A DNA stretch of 64,000 nt, from assembly GCA_028564925.1 (NCBI GenBank), contig CM053030.1, positions 4,821,604 through 4,885,603 of the forward strand, written 5' to 3'. Position numbers and translations under genes: made by a program. Of the stretch, positions 46,024-58,874 are shown piece after piece. Position 1 is the first letter of the stretch; the number at the start of each line of letters is the position of its first letter. The notes under the pieces were generated by a model that saw only the letters and a list, made by a program, of their open reading frames with translations, was not told the DNA's origin and searched no databases. The DNA comes from Lithobates sylvaticus. Taxonomy: Eukaryota; Chordata; Amphibia; Anura; Ranidae.

Positions 46024-46585
46024 GAAGGATCTCTCCACCAAAGGGGTGAACCCCCCCCGTTTAATGAAGCCTTTGGTACAGGTACCTGAAGCTTCGGGTT
46101 TTAGTTGCGTTGGCCTGTAACAAGCATTCACAACGGCTGTACTTCATGGATCTGCTGTCAATACAGATGGGCACTTGGGTTAAGATAACGGGACAGTGAT
46201 GTCCTTTCCATAGAGCCACCGACTCGCCTGGCCTTTCAAGGGACATTGTCTCTTTGGATCTACACTAGATGCCACAGGAAGCCAGAGCATGCTCCTGCCT
46301 AAACACAGGAAGTTCAGGAAGAGGTTGGCCATGTCTCAGCCTCTCTTTTGTTTATAATTTGTGATGGGTGCCCTAGGACCCCCAGAGCCCAACTTTCAGG
46401 CAGCTAACAAGGCTTTCAGAAACTGGCTAAGCCTGGCAAACTTTCTGCAGGAAGGCGCACCTCCACTTCTGCAAGTGAGTCCTTCCAGGTCCAAGAGTAG
46501 TTAAGTCCTTAATGTGCAGAAAGCACCCACTTTGTGCCCTCAGGCTAATCCCTTGCCCCTGACCTAGCCCTCGGTGACTATAATA
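46024..46585. other. Unassigned intronic sequence
   Basis: No ORF, repeat or element end recognised between the piggyBac-like element and the G/C-tract minisatellite. Confidence 0.4.
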
Positions 46586-48225
46586 GTGCCCCCCCCGTCA
46601 CTGGCGTCAGTAGGAGGAATAGTGCCCCCCCGTCACTGGCGTCAGTGGGAGGAATAGTGCCCCCCCCGTCACTGGCGTCAGTGGGAGGAATAGTGCCCCC
46701 CCCCCGTCACTGGGGTCAGTGGGAGGAATAGTGCCCCCCCCCCGTCACTGGCGTCAGTGGGAGGAATAGTGCCCCCCCCCCGTCACTGGCGTCAGTGGGA
46801 GGAATAGTGCCCCCCCCCCCGTCACTGGCGTCAGTGGGAGGAATAGTGCCCCCCCCCCCCGTCACTGGCGTCAGTGGGAGGAATAGTGCCCCCCCCCCCC
46901 GTCACTGGCGTCAGTGGGAGGAATAGTGCCCCCCCCCGTCACTGGCGTCAGTGGGAGGAATAGTGCCCCCCCCCCCCGTCACTGGCGTCAGTGGGAGGAA
47001 TAGTGCCCCCCCGTCACTGGCGTCAGTGGGAGGAATAGTGCCCCCCCCCCCCCGTCACTGGCGTCAGTGGGAGGAATAGTGCCCCCCCCCCCCCCCGTCA
47101 CTGGCGTCAGTGGGAGGAATAGTGCCCCCCCCCCCGTCACTGGCGTCAGTGGGAGGAATAGTGCCCCCCCCCCGTCACTGGCGTCAGTGGGAGGAATAGT
47201 GCCCCCCCGTCACTGGCGTCAGTGGGAGGAATAGTGCCCCCCCCCGTCACTGGCGTCAGTGGGAGGAATAGTGCCCCCCCCCCCGTCACTGGCGTCAGTG
47301 GGAGGAATAGTGCCCCCCCGTCACTGGCGTCAGTGGGAGGAATAGTGCCCCCCCCCCCCCCCCCCGTCACTGGCGTCAGTGGGAGGAATAGTGCCCCCCC
47401 CCGTCACTGGCGTCAGTGGGAGGAATAGTGCCCCCCCCCCCGTCACTGGCGTCAGTGGGAGGAATAGTGCCCCCCCCCCCGTCACTGGCGTCAGTGGGAG
47501 GAATAGTGCCCCCCCCCCCCCCCGTCACTGGCGTCAGTGGGAGGAATAGTGCCCCCCCCCGTCACTGGCGTCAGTGGGAGGAATAGTGCCCCCCCCCCCG
47601 TCACTGGCGTCAGTGGGAGGAATAGTGCCCCCCCCCCCCCGTCACTGGCGTCAGTGGGAGGAATAGTGCCCCCCCCCCCCCGTCACTGGCGTCAGTGGGA
47701 GGAATAGTGCCCCCCCCCCCCCCGTCACTGGCGTCAGTGGGAGGAATAGTGCCCCCCCCCCCCCCGTCACTGGCGTCAGTGGGAGGAATAGTGCCCCCCC
47801 CCCCGTCACTGGCGTCAGTGGGAGGAATATTGACCCCCCCGGTCACTGGCGTCAGTGGGAGGAATAGTGCCCCCCCCCCGTCACTGGCGTCAGTGGGAGG
47901 AATAGTGCCCCCCCCCGTCACTGGCGTCAGTGGGAGGAATAGTCCCCCCCCCCCCCCGTCACTGGCGTCAGTGGGAGGAATAGTGCCCCCCCCCGTCACT
48001 GGCGTCAGTGGGAGGAATAGTCCCCCCCCCCCCCCCCCCCGTCACTGGCGTCAGTGGGAGGAATAGTGTCCCCCCCCCCCCCCCGTCACTGGCGTCAGTG
48101 GGAGGAATAGTGCCCCCCCCCCGTCACTGGCGTCAGTGGGAGGAATAGTGCCCCCCCCCGTCACTGGCGTCAGTGGGAGGAATAGTGCCCCCCCCCCGTC
48201 ACTGGCGTCAGTGGGAGGAATTGGT
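46586..48225. repeat. G/C-tract minisatellite (29-nt core plus poly-C, about 41 copies)
   Basis: The core GTCACTGGCGTCAGTGGGAG plus GAATAGTGC is almost invariant and is followed by 6 to 18 C. The core includes the imperfect palindrome CACTGGCGTCAGTG. On the minus strand, the sense strand of the KRAB-ZNF gene, each unit supplies a long G-run. The array ends about 60 nt from the donor of exon 3. Confidence 0.95.
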
Positions 48226-48286
48226 GTCAGTGCCCCCAGAACTATTCATAAAACAATCAGCTGGAGATGTTCACAGATCCTCGTAC

Positions 48287-48385
48287 CTTCACGATTGGTG
48301 GGTTCAGGTGATTTCTGGGCCACCGTCTCACTGGCAGCCTTATTGTTGTGCTGCGGCCACGACAGAATGATGGGGACCTTCAACC
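48287..48385 (-). CDS. KRAB-ZNF gene, exon 3 (99-nt linker exon)
   Basis: It is bounded by an excellent acceptor (TCCTTCCATCTCTCTTCAG) and a clear donor (GAAG|GTACGA), with phase 1 on both sides. It reads G, then LKVPIILSWPQHNN, AASETVAQKSPEPTNRE, and the first base of the next codon. The phases join the KRAB exon and zinc-finger exon without a stop. It has no known domain and is a low-complexity linker of the kind seen between KRAB and fingers. Its upstream intron is almost wholly a transposon and its downstream intron starts with a minisatellite, so it is squeezed between repeats (74 nt and 61 nt away). Confidence 0.75.
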
Positions 48386-48659
48386 CTGAAGAGAGATGGA
48401 AGGAAGAGATGAGATAATCTGACATATATTTGTTGCGTCTGAACGCTCCACAGACATACAGAGCATCCGCAAAGTATTCACAGCGCTTCACTTTTTCCAC
48501 ATCTTGTTATGTTACATCTGGAGCTGCACCAGTCTGGCTAAAATGAGAACCACAATTTTGTTTTGCTTAGAATAAAAGATCACGAATCTCTCAGTGTAAA
48601 ATCTTCTTTCACATTATACAAAAAAAAAAAAACTTGGGCTAACTTTACTTTTACTTCAG

Positions 48660-48900
48660 CCCATCCCAGATCTGTGTAAAGAGCCAATAAAATACGGCTC
48701 TTTACCTCGTGACCGGCTGTATCCAATCACAGCCGGTCACATGTACTGTCCACGTGCACGGCCATAGGCAGAGCGACGATCGGGGACGAGGCTCGTCACC
48801 CTGACACAGCCTAACCCTGATCGCAGTAAAGAGCCAATGAAATTGGCTCTTTACCATGTGACCGGCTGTGTCCAATCACAGCCAGTCACAGAATGTCAAC
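48660..48900. repeat. Direct repeat of about 62 bp, two copies
   Basis: GAGCCAATAAAATACGGCTC and GAGCCAATGAAATTGGCTCT each begin a block that continues GTGACCGGCTGT and ATCACAGCC. Copies are at about 48680-48740 and 48831-48892. Confidence 0.7.
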
Positions 48901-49019
48901 AAACCGCAGTAATGAGATGTTACCGGGTTCTCCTCCTCAAACAGCGATTGTGTGTGTGAGGAGGAGATTGCAGTAACATCTCATTACCACTTACAGTGTA
49001 CACCAACACACACCTAATA

Positions 49020-52000
49020 AAAAGAGGACCCGTCACCACCCACCGCAGTACCAGTCACCACCCACCGCAGTAACCAGTCACCACCCACCGCAGTAACCAG
49101 TCACCACCCACCGCAGTACCCAGTCACCACCCACCGCAGTAACCAGTCACCACCCACCGCAGTAACCAGTCACCACCCACCGCAGTACCCAGTCACCACC
49201 CACCGCAGTAACCAGTCACCACCCACCGCAGTACCCAGTCACCACCCACCGCAGTAACAGTCACCACCCACCGCAGTACCCAGTCACCACCCACCGCAGT
49301 ACCCAGTCACCACCCACCGCAGTAACAGTCACCACCCACCGCAGTACCCAGTCACCACCCACCGCAGTACCCAGTCACCACCCACCGCAGTACCAGTCAC
49401 CACCCACCGCAGTACCCAGTCACCACCCACCGCAGTACCCAGTCACCACCCACCGCAGTACCCAGTCACCACCCACCGCAGTACCCGTCACCACCCACCG
49501 CAGTACCCGTCACCACCCACCGCAGTACCCGTCACCACCCACCGCAGTACCCAGTCACCACCCACCGCAGTACCCAGTCACCACCCACCGCAGTACCAGT
49601 CACCACCCACCGCAGTACCCAGTCACCACCCACCGCAGTACCCAGTCACCACCCACCGCAGTACCCGTCACCACCCACCGCAGTACCAGTCACCACCCAC
49701 CGCAGTACCCAGTCACCACCCACCGCAGTACCCAGTCACCACCCACCGCAGTACCAGTCACCACCCACCGCAGTAACAGTCACCACCCACCGCAGTACCC
49801 AGTCACCACCCACCGCAGTACCCAGTCACCACCCACCGCAGTAACAGTCACCACCCACCGCAGTACCCAGTCACCACCCACCGCAGTACCCAGTCACCAC
49901 CCACCGCAGTAACAGTCACCACCCACCGCAGTACCCAGTCACCACCCACCGCAGTACCCAGTCACCACCCACCGCAGTACCCAGTCACCACCCACCGCAG
50001 TACCCGTCACCACCCACCGCAGTACCCGTCACCACCCACCGCAGTACCCGTCACCACCCACCGTCACCACCCACCAAAGTACCCGTCACCACCCACCAAA
50101 GTACCCGTCACCACCCACCAAAGTACCCGTCACCACCCACCAAAGTACCCGTCACCACCCACCAAAGTACCCGTCACCACCCACCGCAGTACCCGTCACC
50201 ACCCACCGCAGTACCCGTCACCACCCACCGCAGTACCCAGTCACCACCCACCGCAGTAACAGTCACCACCCACCGCAGTACCCAGTCACCACCCACCGCA
50301 GTACCCAGTCACCACCCACCGCAGTACCCAGTCACCACCCACCGCAGTAACAGTCACCACCCACCGCAGTAACCAGTCACCACCCACCGCAGTAACCAGT
50401 CACCACCCACCGCAGTACCCAGTCACCACCCACCGCAGTACCCAGTCACCACCCACCGCAGTACCCAGTCACCACCCACCGCAGTAACCAGTCACCACCC
50501 ACCGCAGTAACCAGTCACCACCCACCGCAGTACCCAGTCACCACCCACCGCAGTACCCAGTCACCACCCACCGCAGTACCCGTCACCACCCACCGCAGTA
50601 CCCGTCACCACCCACCGCAGTACCCGTCACCACCCACCGTCACCACCCACCAAAGTACCCGTCACCACCCACCAAAGTACCCGTCACCACCCACCAAAGT
50701 ACCCGTCACCACCCACCAAAGTACCCGTCACCACCCACCAAAGTACCCGTCACCACCCATCAAAGTACCCGTCACCACCCATCAAAGTACCCGTCACCAC
50801 CCATCAAAGTACCCGTCACCACCCACCGCAGTACCCGTCACCACCCACCGCAGTACCCGTCACCACCCACCGCAGTACCCGTCACCACCCACCGCAGTAC
50901 CCAGTCACCACCCACCGCAGTAACAGTCACCACCCACCGCAGTAACAGTCACCACCCACCGCAGTACCCAGTCACCACCCACCGCAGTACCCAGTCACCA
51001 CCCACCGCAGTAACCAGTCACCACCCACCGCAGTAACCAGTCACCACCCACCGCAGTACCCAGTCACCACCCACCGCAGTACCCAGTCACCACCCACCGC
51101 AGTACCCAGTCACCACCCACCGCAGTACCCAGTCACCACCCACCGCAGTACCCGTTACCACTAACCGTCACCACCCACCAAAGTACCCGTCACCACCCAC
51201 CAAAGTACCCGTCACCACCCACCGCAGTACCCGTCACCACCCACCGCAGTACCCGTCACCACCCACCGCAGTACCCGTCACCACCCACCGCAGTACCCGT
51301 CACCACCCACCGCAGTAACCGCCACCACCCACCGCAGTAACCGTCACCACCCACCGCAGTAACCGTCACCACCCATCAAAGTACCCGTCACCACCCACCG
51401 CAGCAACCGTCACCACCCATCAAAGTACCCGCCACCACCCACCGCAGTACCCGCCACCACCCACCGCAGTAACCGTCACCACCCACCGCAGTAACCGTCA
51501 CCACCCACCGCAGTAACCGTCACCACCCACCGCAGTAACCGTCACCACCCACCGCAGTAACCGTCACCACCCACCGCAGTAACCGTCACCACCCACCGCA
51601 GTAACCGTCACCACCCATCAAAGTACCCGTCACCACCCATCAAAGTACCCGCCACCACCCATCAAAGTACCCGTCACCACCCATCAAAGTACCCGTCACC
51701 ACCCATCAAAGTACCCGCCACCACCCATCAAAGTACCCGCCACCACCCATCAAAGTACCCGCCACCACCCACCGCAGTAACCGTCACCACCCACCGCAGT
51801 AACCGTCACCACCCACCGCAGTAACCGTCACCACCCACCGCAGTAACCGTCACCACCCACCGCAGTAACCGTCACCACCCAAAGTACCCGTCACCACCCA
51901 AAGTACCCGTCACCACCCACCGCAGTACCCGTCACCACCCATCAAAGTACCCGCCACCACCCATCAAAGTACCCGTCACCACCCACCGCAGTAACCGTCA

Positions 52001-54440
52001 CCACCCACCGCAGTAACCGTCACCACCCACCGCAGTAACCGTCACCACCCATCGCAGTACCCATCACCACCCAAAGTACCCGTCACCACCCACCGCAGTA
52101 ACCGTCACCACCCACCGCAGTAACCGTCACCACCCACCGCAGTAACCGTCACCACCCACCGCAGTAACCGTCACCACCCACCGCAGTAACCGCCACCACC
52201 TACCGCAGTAACCGTCACCACCCACCGCAGTAACTGTCACCACCCACCGCAGTAACCGTCACCACCCACCGCAGTAACTGTCACCACCCACCGCAGTACC
52301 CAGTCACCACCCACCGCAGTACCCGTCACCACCCACCGCAGTACCCGTCACCACCCACCAAAGTACCCGTCACCACCCACCAAAGTACCCGTCACCACCC
52401 ACCAAAGTACCCGTCACCACCCACCGCAGTACCCGTCACCACCCACCGCAGTACCCGTCACCACCCACCGCAGTACCCGTCACCACCCACCGCAGTACCC
52501 GTCACCACCCACCGCAGTAACCGACACCACCCACCGCAGTAACCGTCACCACCCACCGCAGTAACCGTCACCACCCACCGCAGTAACCGTCACCACCCAA
52601 CAAAGTACCCGTCACCACCCACCGCAGCAACCGTCACCACCCATCAAAGTACCCGCCACCACCCACCGCAGTACCCGCCACCACCCACCGCAGTAACCGT
52701 CACCACCCACCGCAGTAACCGTCACCACCCACCGCAGTAACCGTCACCACCCACCGCAGTAACCGTCACCACCCACCGCAGTAACCGTCACCACCCACCG
52801 CAGTAACCGTCACCACCCACCGCAGTAACCGTCACCACCCATCGCAGTACCCATCACCACCCAAAGTACCCGTCACCACCCACCGCAGTAACCGTCACCA
52901 CCCACCGCAGTAACCGTCACCACCCACCGCAGTAACCGTCACCACCCATCAAAGTACCCGTCACCACCCACCGCAGTAACCGTCACCACCCACCGCAGTA
53001 ACCGCCACCACCTACCGCAGTAACCGTCACCACCCACCGCAGTAACCGTCACCACCCATCAAAGTACCCGTCACCACCCACCGCAGCAACCGTCACCACC
53101 CATCAAAGTACCCGCCACCACCCACCGCAGTACCCGCCACCACCCACCGCAGTAACCGTCACCACCCACCGCAGTAACCGTCACCACCCACCGCAGTAAC
53201 CGTCACCACCCACCGCAGTAACCGTCACCACCCATCAAAGTACCCGTCACCACCCACCGCAGTAACCGTCACCACCCACCGCAGTAACCGCCACCACCTA
53301 CCGCAGTAACCGTCACCACCCACCGCAGTAACCGTCACCACCCATCAAAGTACCCGTCACCACCCACCGCAGCAACCGTCACCACCCATCAAAGTACCCG
53401 CCACCACCCACCGCAGTACCCGCCACCACCCACCGCAGTAACCGTCACCACCCACCGCAGTAACCGTCACCACCACCGCAGTAACCGTCACCACCCACCG
53501 CAGTAACCGTCACCACCCACCGCAGTAACCGTCACCACCCACCGCAGTAACCGTCACCACCCATCAAAGTACCCGTCACCACCCATCAAAGTACCCGCCA
53601 CCACCCATCAAAGTACCCGTCACCACCCATCAAAGTACCTGTCACCACCCATCAAAGTACCCGCCACCACCCATCAAAGTACCCGCCACCACCCATCAAA
53701 GTACCCGCCACCACCCACCGCAGTAACCGTCACCACCCACCGCAGTAACCGTCACCACCCACCGCAGTAACCGTCACCACCCACCGCAGTAACCGTCACC
53801 ACCCACCGCAGTAACCGTCACCACCCATCGCAGTACCCGTCACCACCCAAAGTACCCGTCACCACCCACCGCAGTACCCGTCACCACCCATCAAAGTACC
53901 CGCCACCACCCATCAAAGTACCCGTCACCACCCACCGCAGTAACCGTCACCACCCACCGCAGTAACCGTCACCACCCATCGCAGTACCCATCACCACCCA
54001 AAGTACCCGTCACCACCCACCTCAGTAACCGTCACCACCCACCGCAGTAACCGTCACCACCCACCGCAGTAACCGTCACCACCCATCAAAGTACCCGTCA
54101 CCACCCACCGCAGTAACCGTCACCACCCACCGCAGTAACCGCCACCACCTACCGCAGTAACCGTCACCACCCACCGCAGTAACTGTCACCACCCACCGCA
54201 GTAACTGTCACCACCCACCGCAGTAACCGTCACCACCCACCGCAGTAACCGTCACCACCCACCGCAGTACCCGTCACCACCCATCGCAGTACCCGTCACC
54301 ACCCATCGCAGTACCCGTCACCACCCATCAAAGTACCCGTCACCACCCATCAAAGTACCCGTCACCACCCACCGCAGTAACCGTCACCACTCACCGCAGT
54401 AACCGTCACCACCCACCGCAGTAACCGTCACCACCCATCA
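49020..54440. repeat. Minisatellite, 22-23 bp unit, about 240 copies (5.4 kb)
   Basis: The unit is GTCACCACCCACCGCAGTA plus CC, CCA or ACC. A variant with ATCAAAGTA or ACCAAAGTA replaces CCGCAGTA and occurs in clusters. Blocks of several variants recur in the same order (for example near 50030-50220 and 50630-50830, and near 51360-51500, 52590-52730 and 53050-53160), which shows higher-order duplication. Strong strand asymmetry: almost no G on the plus strand. Confidence 0.95.
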
Positions 54441-55198
54441 CAGGTCCTCTGTATGTGGCCAGGCTGTGTGAAAGTCTCACACACGTGGTATCGCCATACT
54501 CAGGAAGAGTAGCAGAATGTATTTTGGGGTGTAATGTTTGCTATATACATGCTATGTGTAAGAAATATCTTATAAATTGACAACTTTGTGTAAAAAAATA
54601 AAAAGATTTTCATTTTCTTTCCACGTTTTATGAAGACTTGTGTCAAAAAAATAAAAATTCTTAATTTTCCCAAGAATTGTGGGAAAAAATTACAACTTCA
54701 AAAAGCTCACCATGCCTCTTACTAAATACCTTGGAATGTCTACTTTTCAAAAAGGGGTCATTTGGGGGGTATTTGTACTTTCCTGACATTTCAGAGCCTC
54801 GAGAAATGAGAGAGGCCGTCAGTGCATCAGGTGTGATCAATGATTGGCACCACAGCTTGTACACTCCAAATTTGGGTTATTTTTACCAAAGAGATGTAGC
54901 AATATAAATTTTGCCCCAAATTTATGAACAAAAATGACTTATTTGCTAAATTTTATCATAGAAACTTTTTTTTTTTTCAATTTTCCCTCTTTTTTCACGT
55001 TGCAAAAAAAAACAAACAAAAAACCCAGCAGTGATTAAATACCACCAAAAGAAAGCTCCTTTTGTATAAAAAAAAAGATAAAAATTGAGTACAGTGTTGC
55101 ATGACTGAGTCATTGGCATTCAAAGTGTGAGAGCGCTGAAAGCTAAACATTGGTCTGTGCAGGAAGGGTGTATAAATGGCCGGTATTGAAGGGGTTAA
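54441..55198. mobile_element. PiggyBac-like fragment
   Basis: It ends GGCCGGTATTGAAGGGG followed by TTAA (55195-55198). It contains the AAATACCACCAAAAGAAAGC block seen in the other piggyBac-like copies and a GGTATCGCCATACTCAGGAA segment. Its other end was not found; the minisatellite may have replaced it. 55199-55410 is AT-rich with nothing recognised. Confidence 0.5.
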
Positions 55199-55415
55199 AT
55201 GGTTAAACTTCCCTCATTTACAGAAAAGATACTTTGTTTCTACTTATTTGCATGTTGTGATAAAACTTGGCAGGCTGCCTGGATTTTTTTTTTTTTTCCT
55301 TCCAGCTGTGAGAACTCTCTGCACTTGTTAGAAAGAATCGTGACATGCTGTTTTAAAGATCGGGAAGGGAAAAATATCGCAATTTCAATTCTTAACCATT
55401 AATCGTGTAGCTCTA

Positions 55416-55470
55416 GTTACAGCCTTATTCTGTAATAGATGATCAATTTTATTTTCCTCAAAATTCTTCA
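55416..55470 (+). repeat. Inner part of the Tc1 left terminal repeat
   Basis: GTTACAGCCTTATTCTGTAA and TTTTCCTCAAAATTCT mirror the right terminal repeat near 61045-61095. Confidence 0.8.
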
Positions 55471-58400
55471 GGTACACAAGTATCCCAGGCTCCTCCCAGG
55501 TACACAAGTATCCCCGGCTCCTCCCAGGTACACAAGTATCCCAGGCTCCTCCCAGGTACACAAGTATCCCAGGCTCCTCCCAGGTACACAAGTATCCCCG
55601 GCTCCTCCCAGGTACACAAGTATCCCCGGCTCCTCCCAGGTACACAAGTATCCCCGGCTCCTCCCAGGTACACAAGTATCCCCGGCTCCTCCCAGGTACA
55701 CAAGTATCCCAGGCTCCTCCCAGGTACACAAGTATCCCCGGCTCCTCCCAGGTACCCAAGTACCCCCGGCTCCTCCCAGGTACCCAAGTACCCCCGGCTC
55801 CTCCCAGCTACACAAGTACCCCCTGCTCCTCCCAGCTACACAAGTACCCCCTGCTCCTCCCAGCTACACAAGTATCCCAGGCTCCTCCCAGGCACACAAG
55901 TATCCCCGGCTCCTCCCAGGCACACAAGTATCCCAGGCACACAAGTACCCCCGGCTCCTCCCAGCTACACAAGTATCCCAGGCTCCTCCGAGCTACACAA
56001 GTATCCCAGGCACACAAGTATCCCAGGCACACAAGTACCCCCGGCTCCTCCCAGGTACCCAAGTACCCCCGGCTCCTCCCAGGTACCCAAGTACCCCGGC
56101 TCCTCCCAGGTACCCAAGTACCCCCGGCTCCTCCCAGGTACCCAAGTACCCCCGGCTCCTCCCAGCTACACAAGTACCCCCTGCTCCTCCCAGCTACACA
56201 AGTACCCCCTGCTCCTCCCAGCTACACAAGTATCCCAGGCTCCTCCCAGGCACACAAGTATCCCCGGCTCCTCCCAGGCACACAAGTATCCCAGGCACAC
56301 AAGTACCCCCTGCTCCTCCCAGCTACACAAGTATCCCAGGCTCCTCCCAGCTACACAAGTATCCCAGGCTCCTCCCAGGCACACAAGTACCCCAGGCTCC
56401 TCCCAGGTACACAAGTACCCCCGGCTCCTCCCAGGTACCCAAGTACCCCCGGCTCCTCCCAGGTACCCAAGTACCCCCGGCTCCTCCCAGGTACCCAAGT
56501 ACCCCCGGCTCCTCCCAGCTACACAAGTACCCCCTGCTCCTCCCAGCTACACAAGTATCCCAGGCTCCTCCGAGCTACACAAGTATCCCCGGCTCCTCCC
56601 AGGCACACAAGTATCCCCGGCTCCTCCCAGGCACACAAGTATCCCCGGCTCCTCCCAGGCACACAAGTATCCCCGGCTCCTCCCAGGCACACAAGTATCC
56701 CCGGCTCCTCCCAGGCACACAAGTATCCCCGGCTCCTCCCAGGCACACAAGTATCCCAGGCTCCTCCCAGGCACACAAGTACCCCAGGCTCCTCCCAGGT
56801 ACACAAGTACCCCCGGCTCCTCCCAGGTACCCAAGTACCCCCGGCTCCTCCCAGGTACCCAAGTACCCCCGGCTCCTCCCAGGTACCCCCTGCTCCTCCC
56901 AGCTACACAAGTACACCCTGCTCCTCCCAGCTACACAAGTACCCCCTGCTCCTCCCAGCTACACAAGTATCCCAGGCTCCTCCCAGCTACACAAGTATCC
57001 CAGGCACACAAGTATCCCCGGCTCCTCCCAGGCACACAAGTATCCCCGGCTCCTCCCAGGTACACAAGTATCCCAGGCTCCTCCCAGGTACACAAGTATC
57101 CCCGGCTCCTCCCAGGCACACAAGTATCCCAGGCACACAAGTACCCCCGGCTCCTCCCAGGTACCCAAGTACCCCCGGCTCCTCCCAGGTACCCAAGTAC
57201 CCCCGGCTCCTCCCAGGTACCCAAGTACCCCCGGCTCCTCCCAGGTACCCAAGTACCCCGGCTCCTCCCAGCTACACAAGTACCCCCTGCTCCTCCCAGC
57301 TACACAAGTACCCCCTGCTCCTCCCAGCTACACAAGTATCCCAGGCTCCTCCCAGCTACACAAGTATCCCAGGCTCCTCCCAGGCACACAAGTATCCCCG
57401 GCTCCTCCCAGGCACACAAGTATCCCCGGCTCCTCCCAGGCACACAAGTATCCCAGGCACACAAGTACCCCCGGCTCCTCCCAGCTACACAAGTATCCCA
57501 GGCTCCTCCGAGCTACACAAGTATCCCAGGCACACAAGTATCCCAGGCACACAAGTACCCCCGGCTCCTCCCAGGTACACAAGTACCCCCGGCTCCTCCC
57601 AGGTACCCAAGTACCCCGGCTCCTCCCAGGTACCCAAGTACCCCCGGCTCCTCCCAGCTACACAAGTACCCCCGGCTCCTCCCAGCTACACAAGTACCCC
57701 CTGCTCCTCCCAGCTACACAAGTACCCCCTGCTCCTCCCAGCTACACAAGTACCCCCTGCTCCTCCCAGCTACACAAGTATCCCCTGCTCCTCCCAGCTA
57801 CACAAGTATCCCAGGCTCCTCCCAGCTACACAAGTATCCCAGGCTCCTCCCAGGCACACAAGTATCCCAGGCTCCTCCCAGGCACACAAGTATCCCAGGC
57901 TCCTCCCAGGTACACAAGTACCCCCGGCTCCTCCCAGGTACCCAAGTACCCCCGGCTCCTCCCAGGTACCCAAGTACCCCCGGCTCCTCCCAGCTACACA
58001 AGTACCCCCTGCTCCTCCCAGCTACACAAGTATCCCAGGCTCCTCCGAGCTACACAAGTATCCCCGGCTCCTCCCAGGCACACAAGTATCCCCGGCTCCT
58101 CCCAGGCACACAAGTATCCCCGGCTCCTCCCAGGCACACAAGTATCCCCGGCTCCTCCCAGGCACACAAGTATCCCAGGCTCCTCCCAGGCACACAAGTA
58201 CCCCAGGCTCCTCCCAGGCACACAAGTACCCCAGGCTCCTCCCAGGTACACAAGTACCCCCGGCTCCTCCCAGGTACACAAGTACCCCCGGCTCCTCCCA
58301 GGTACCCCCTGCTCCTCCCAGCTACACAAGTACCCCCTGCTCCTCCCAGCTACACAAGTACCCCCTGCTCCTCCCAGCTACACAAGTATCCCAGGCTCCT

Positions 58401-58702
58401 CCCAGCTACACAAGTATCCCAGGCACACAAGTATCCCCAGCTCCTCCCAGGCACACAAGTATCCCCGGCTCCTCCCAGGCACACAAGTATCCCCGGCTCC
58501 TCCCAGGCACACAAGTATCCCCGGCTCCTCCCAGGCACACAAGTATCCCCGGCTCCTCCCAGGCACACAAGTATCCCCGGCTCCTCCCAGGCACACAAGT
58601 ATCCCCGGCTCCTCCCAGGCACACAAGTATCCCCGGCTCCTCCCAGGCACACAAGTATCCCAGGCTCCTCCCAGGCACACAAGTATCACAGGCTCCTCCC
58701 AT
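55471..58702. repeat. 28-bp minisatellite, left (about 115 copies)
   Basis: The unit is CAGG(C/T)ACACAAGTATCCC plus (C/A)GGCTCCTCC, with CAGCTACACAAGTACCCCCTG-type variants. Because 28 is not a multiple of three, any stop-free unit keeps all frames open for kilobases on both strands. The last units grade into native Tc1 sequence (ACAAGTATCACAGGCTCC, then CCATGACACTCAGAATTGA), which shows where the unit came from. Confidence 0.95.
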
Positions 58703-58874
58703 GACACTCAGAATTGATCTCAGGCTCCTCCTGTTTCCACTGATCATCCTTGAGATGTTTCTACAACTTGATTGGACTCCACCTGTGGTAAATTCAGGTG
58801 ATTGGACATGATTTGGAAAGGCCAATATAGAAGGTCCCACAGGTAACAGTGCATGTCAGAGCACAAACCAAACC

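Larger units (their letters stand above)
48519..55415. mobile_element. hAT element (6.9 kb) inserted in the Tc1 left terminal repeat
   Basis: Near-identical 8-bp flanks, GTTACATC (48511-48518) and GTTACAGC (55416-55423), bracket ends TGGAGCTGCAC and, inverted, TAGAGCTACAC. The Tc1 repeat resumes in register on the far side (GTTACAGCCTTATTC). The bulk is a 5.4-kb minisatellite; a piggyBac-like fragment lies near its right end. No hAT transposase was recognised. Confidence 0.65.

Noticed and set aside
46586-54440. Regularly spaced repeats that could suggest a CRISPR array
   Set aside because: There are no unique spacers, the units are back to back with poly-C or single-base variants, and the context is vertebrate.
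55439-58717. A 1092-codon open frame with repeats of type HKYPRLLPGTQVSPAPPR
   Set aside because: It lies wholly in a 28-bp minisatellite. All frames on both strands are open because the unit has no stop and 28 is not a multiple of three. No domain or codon signal.
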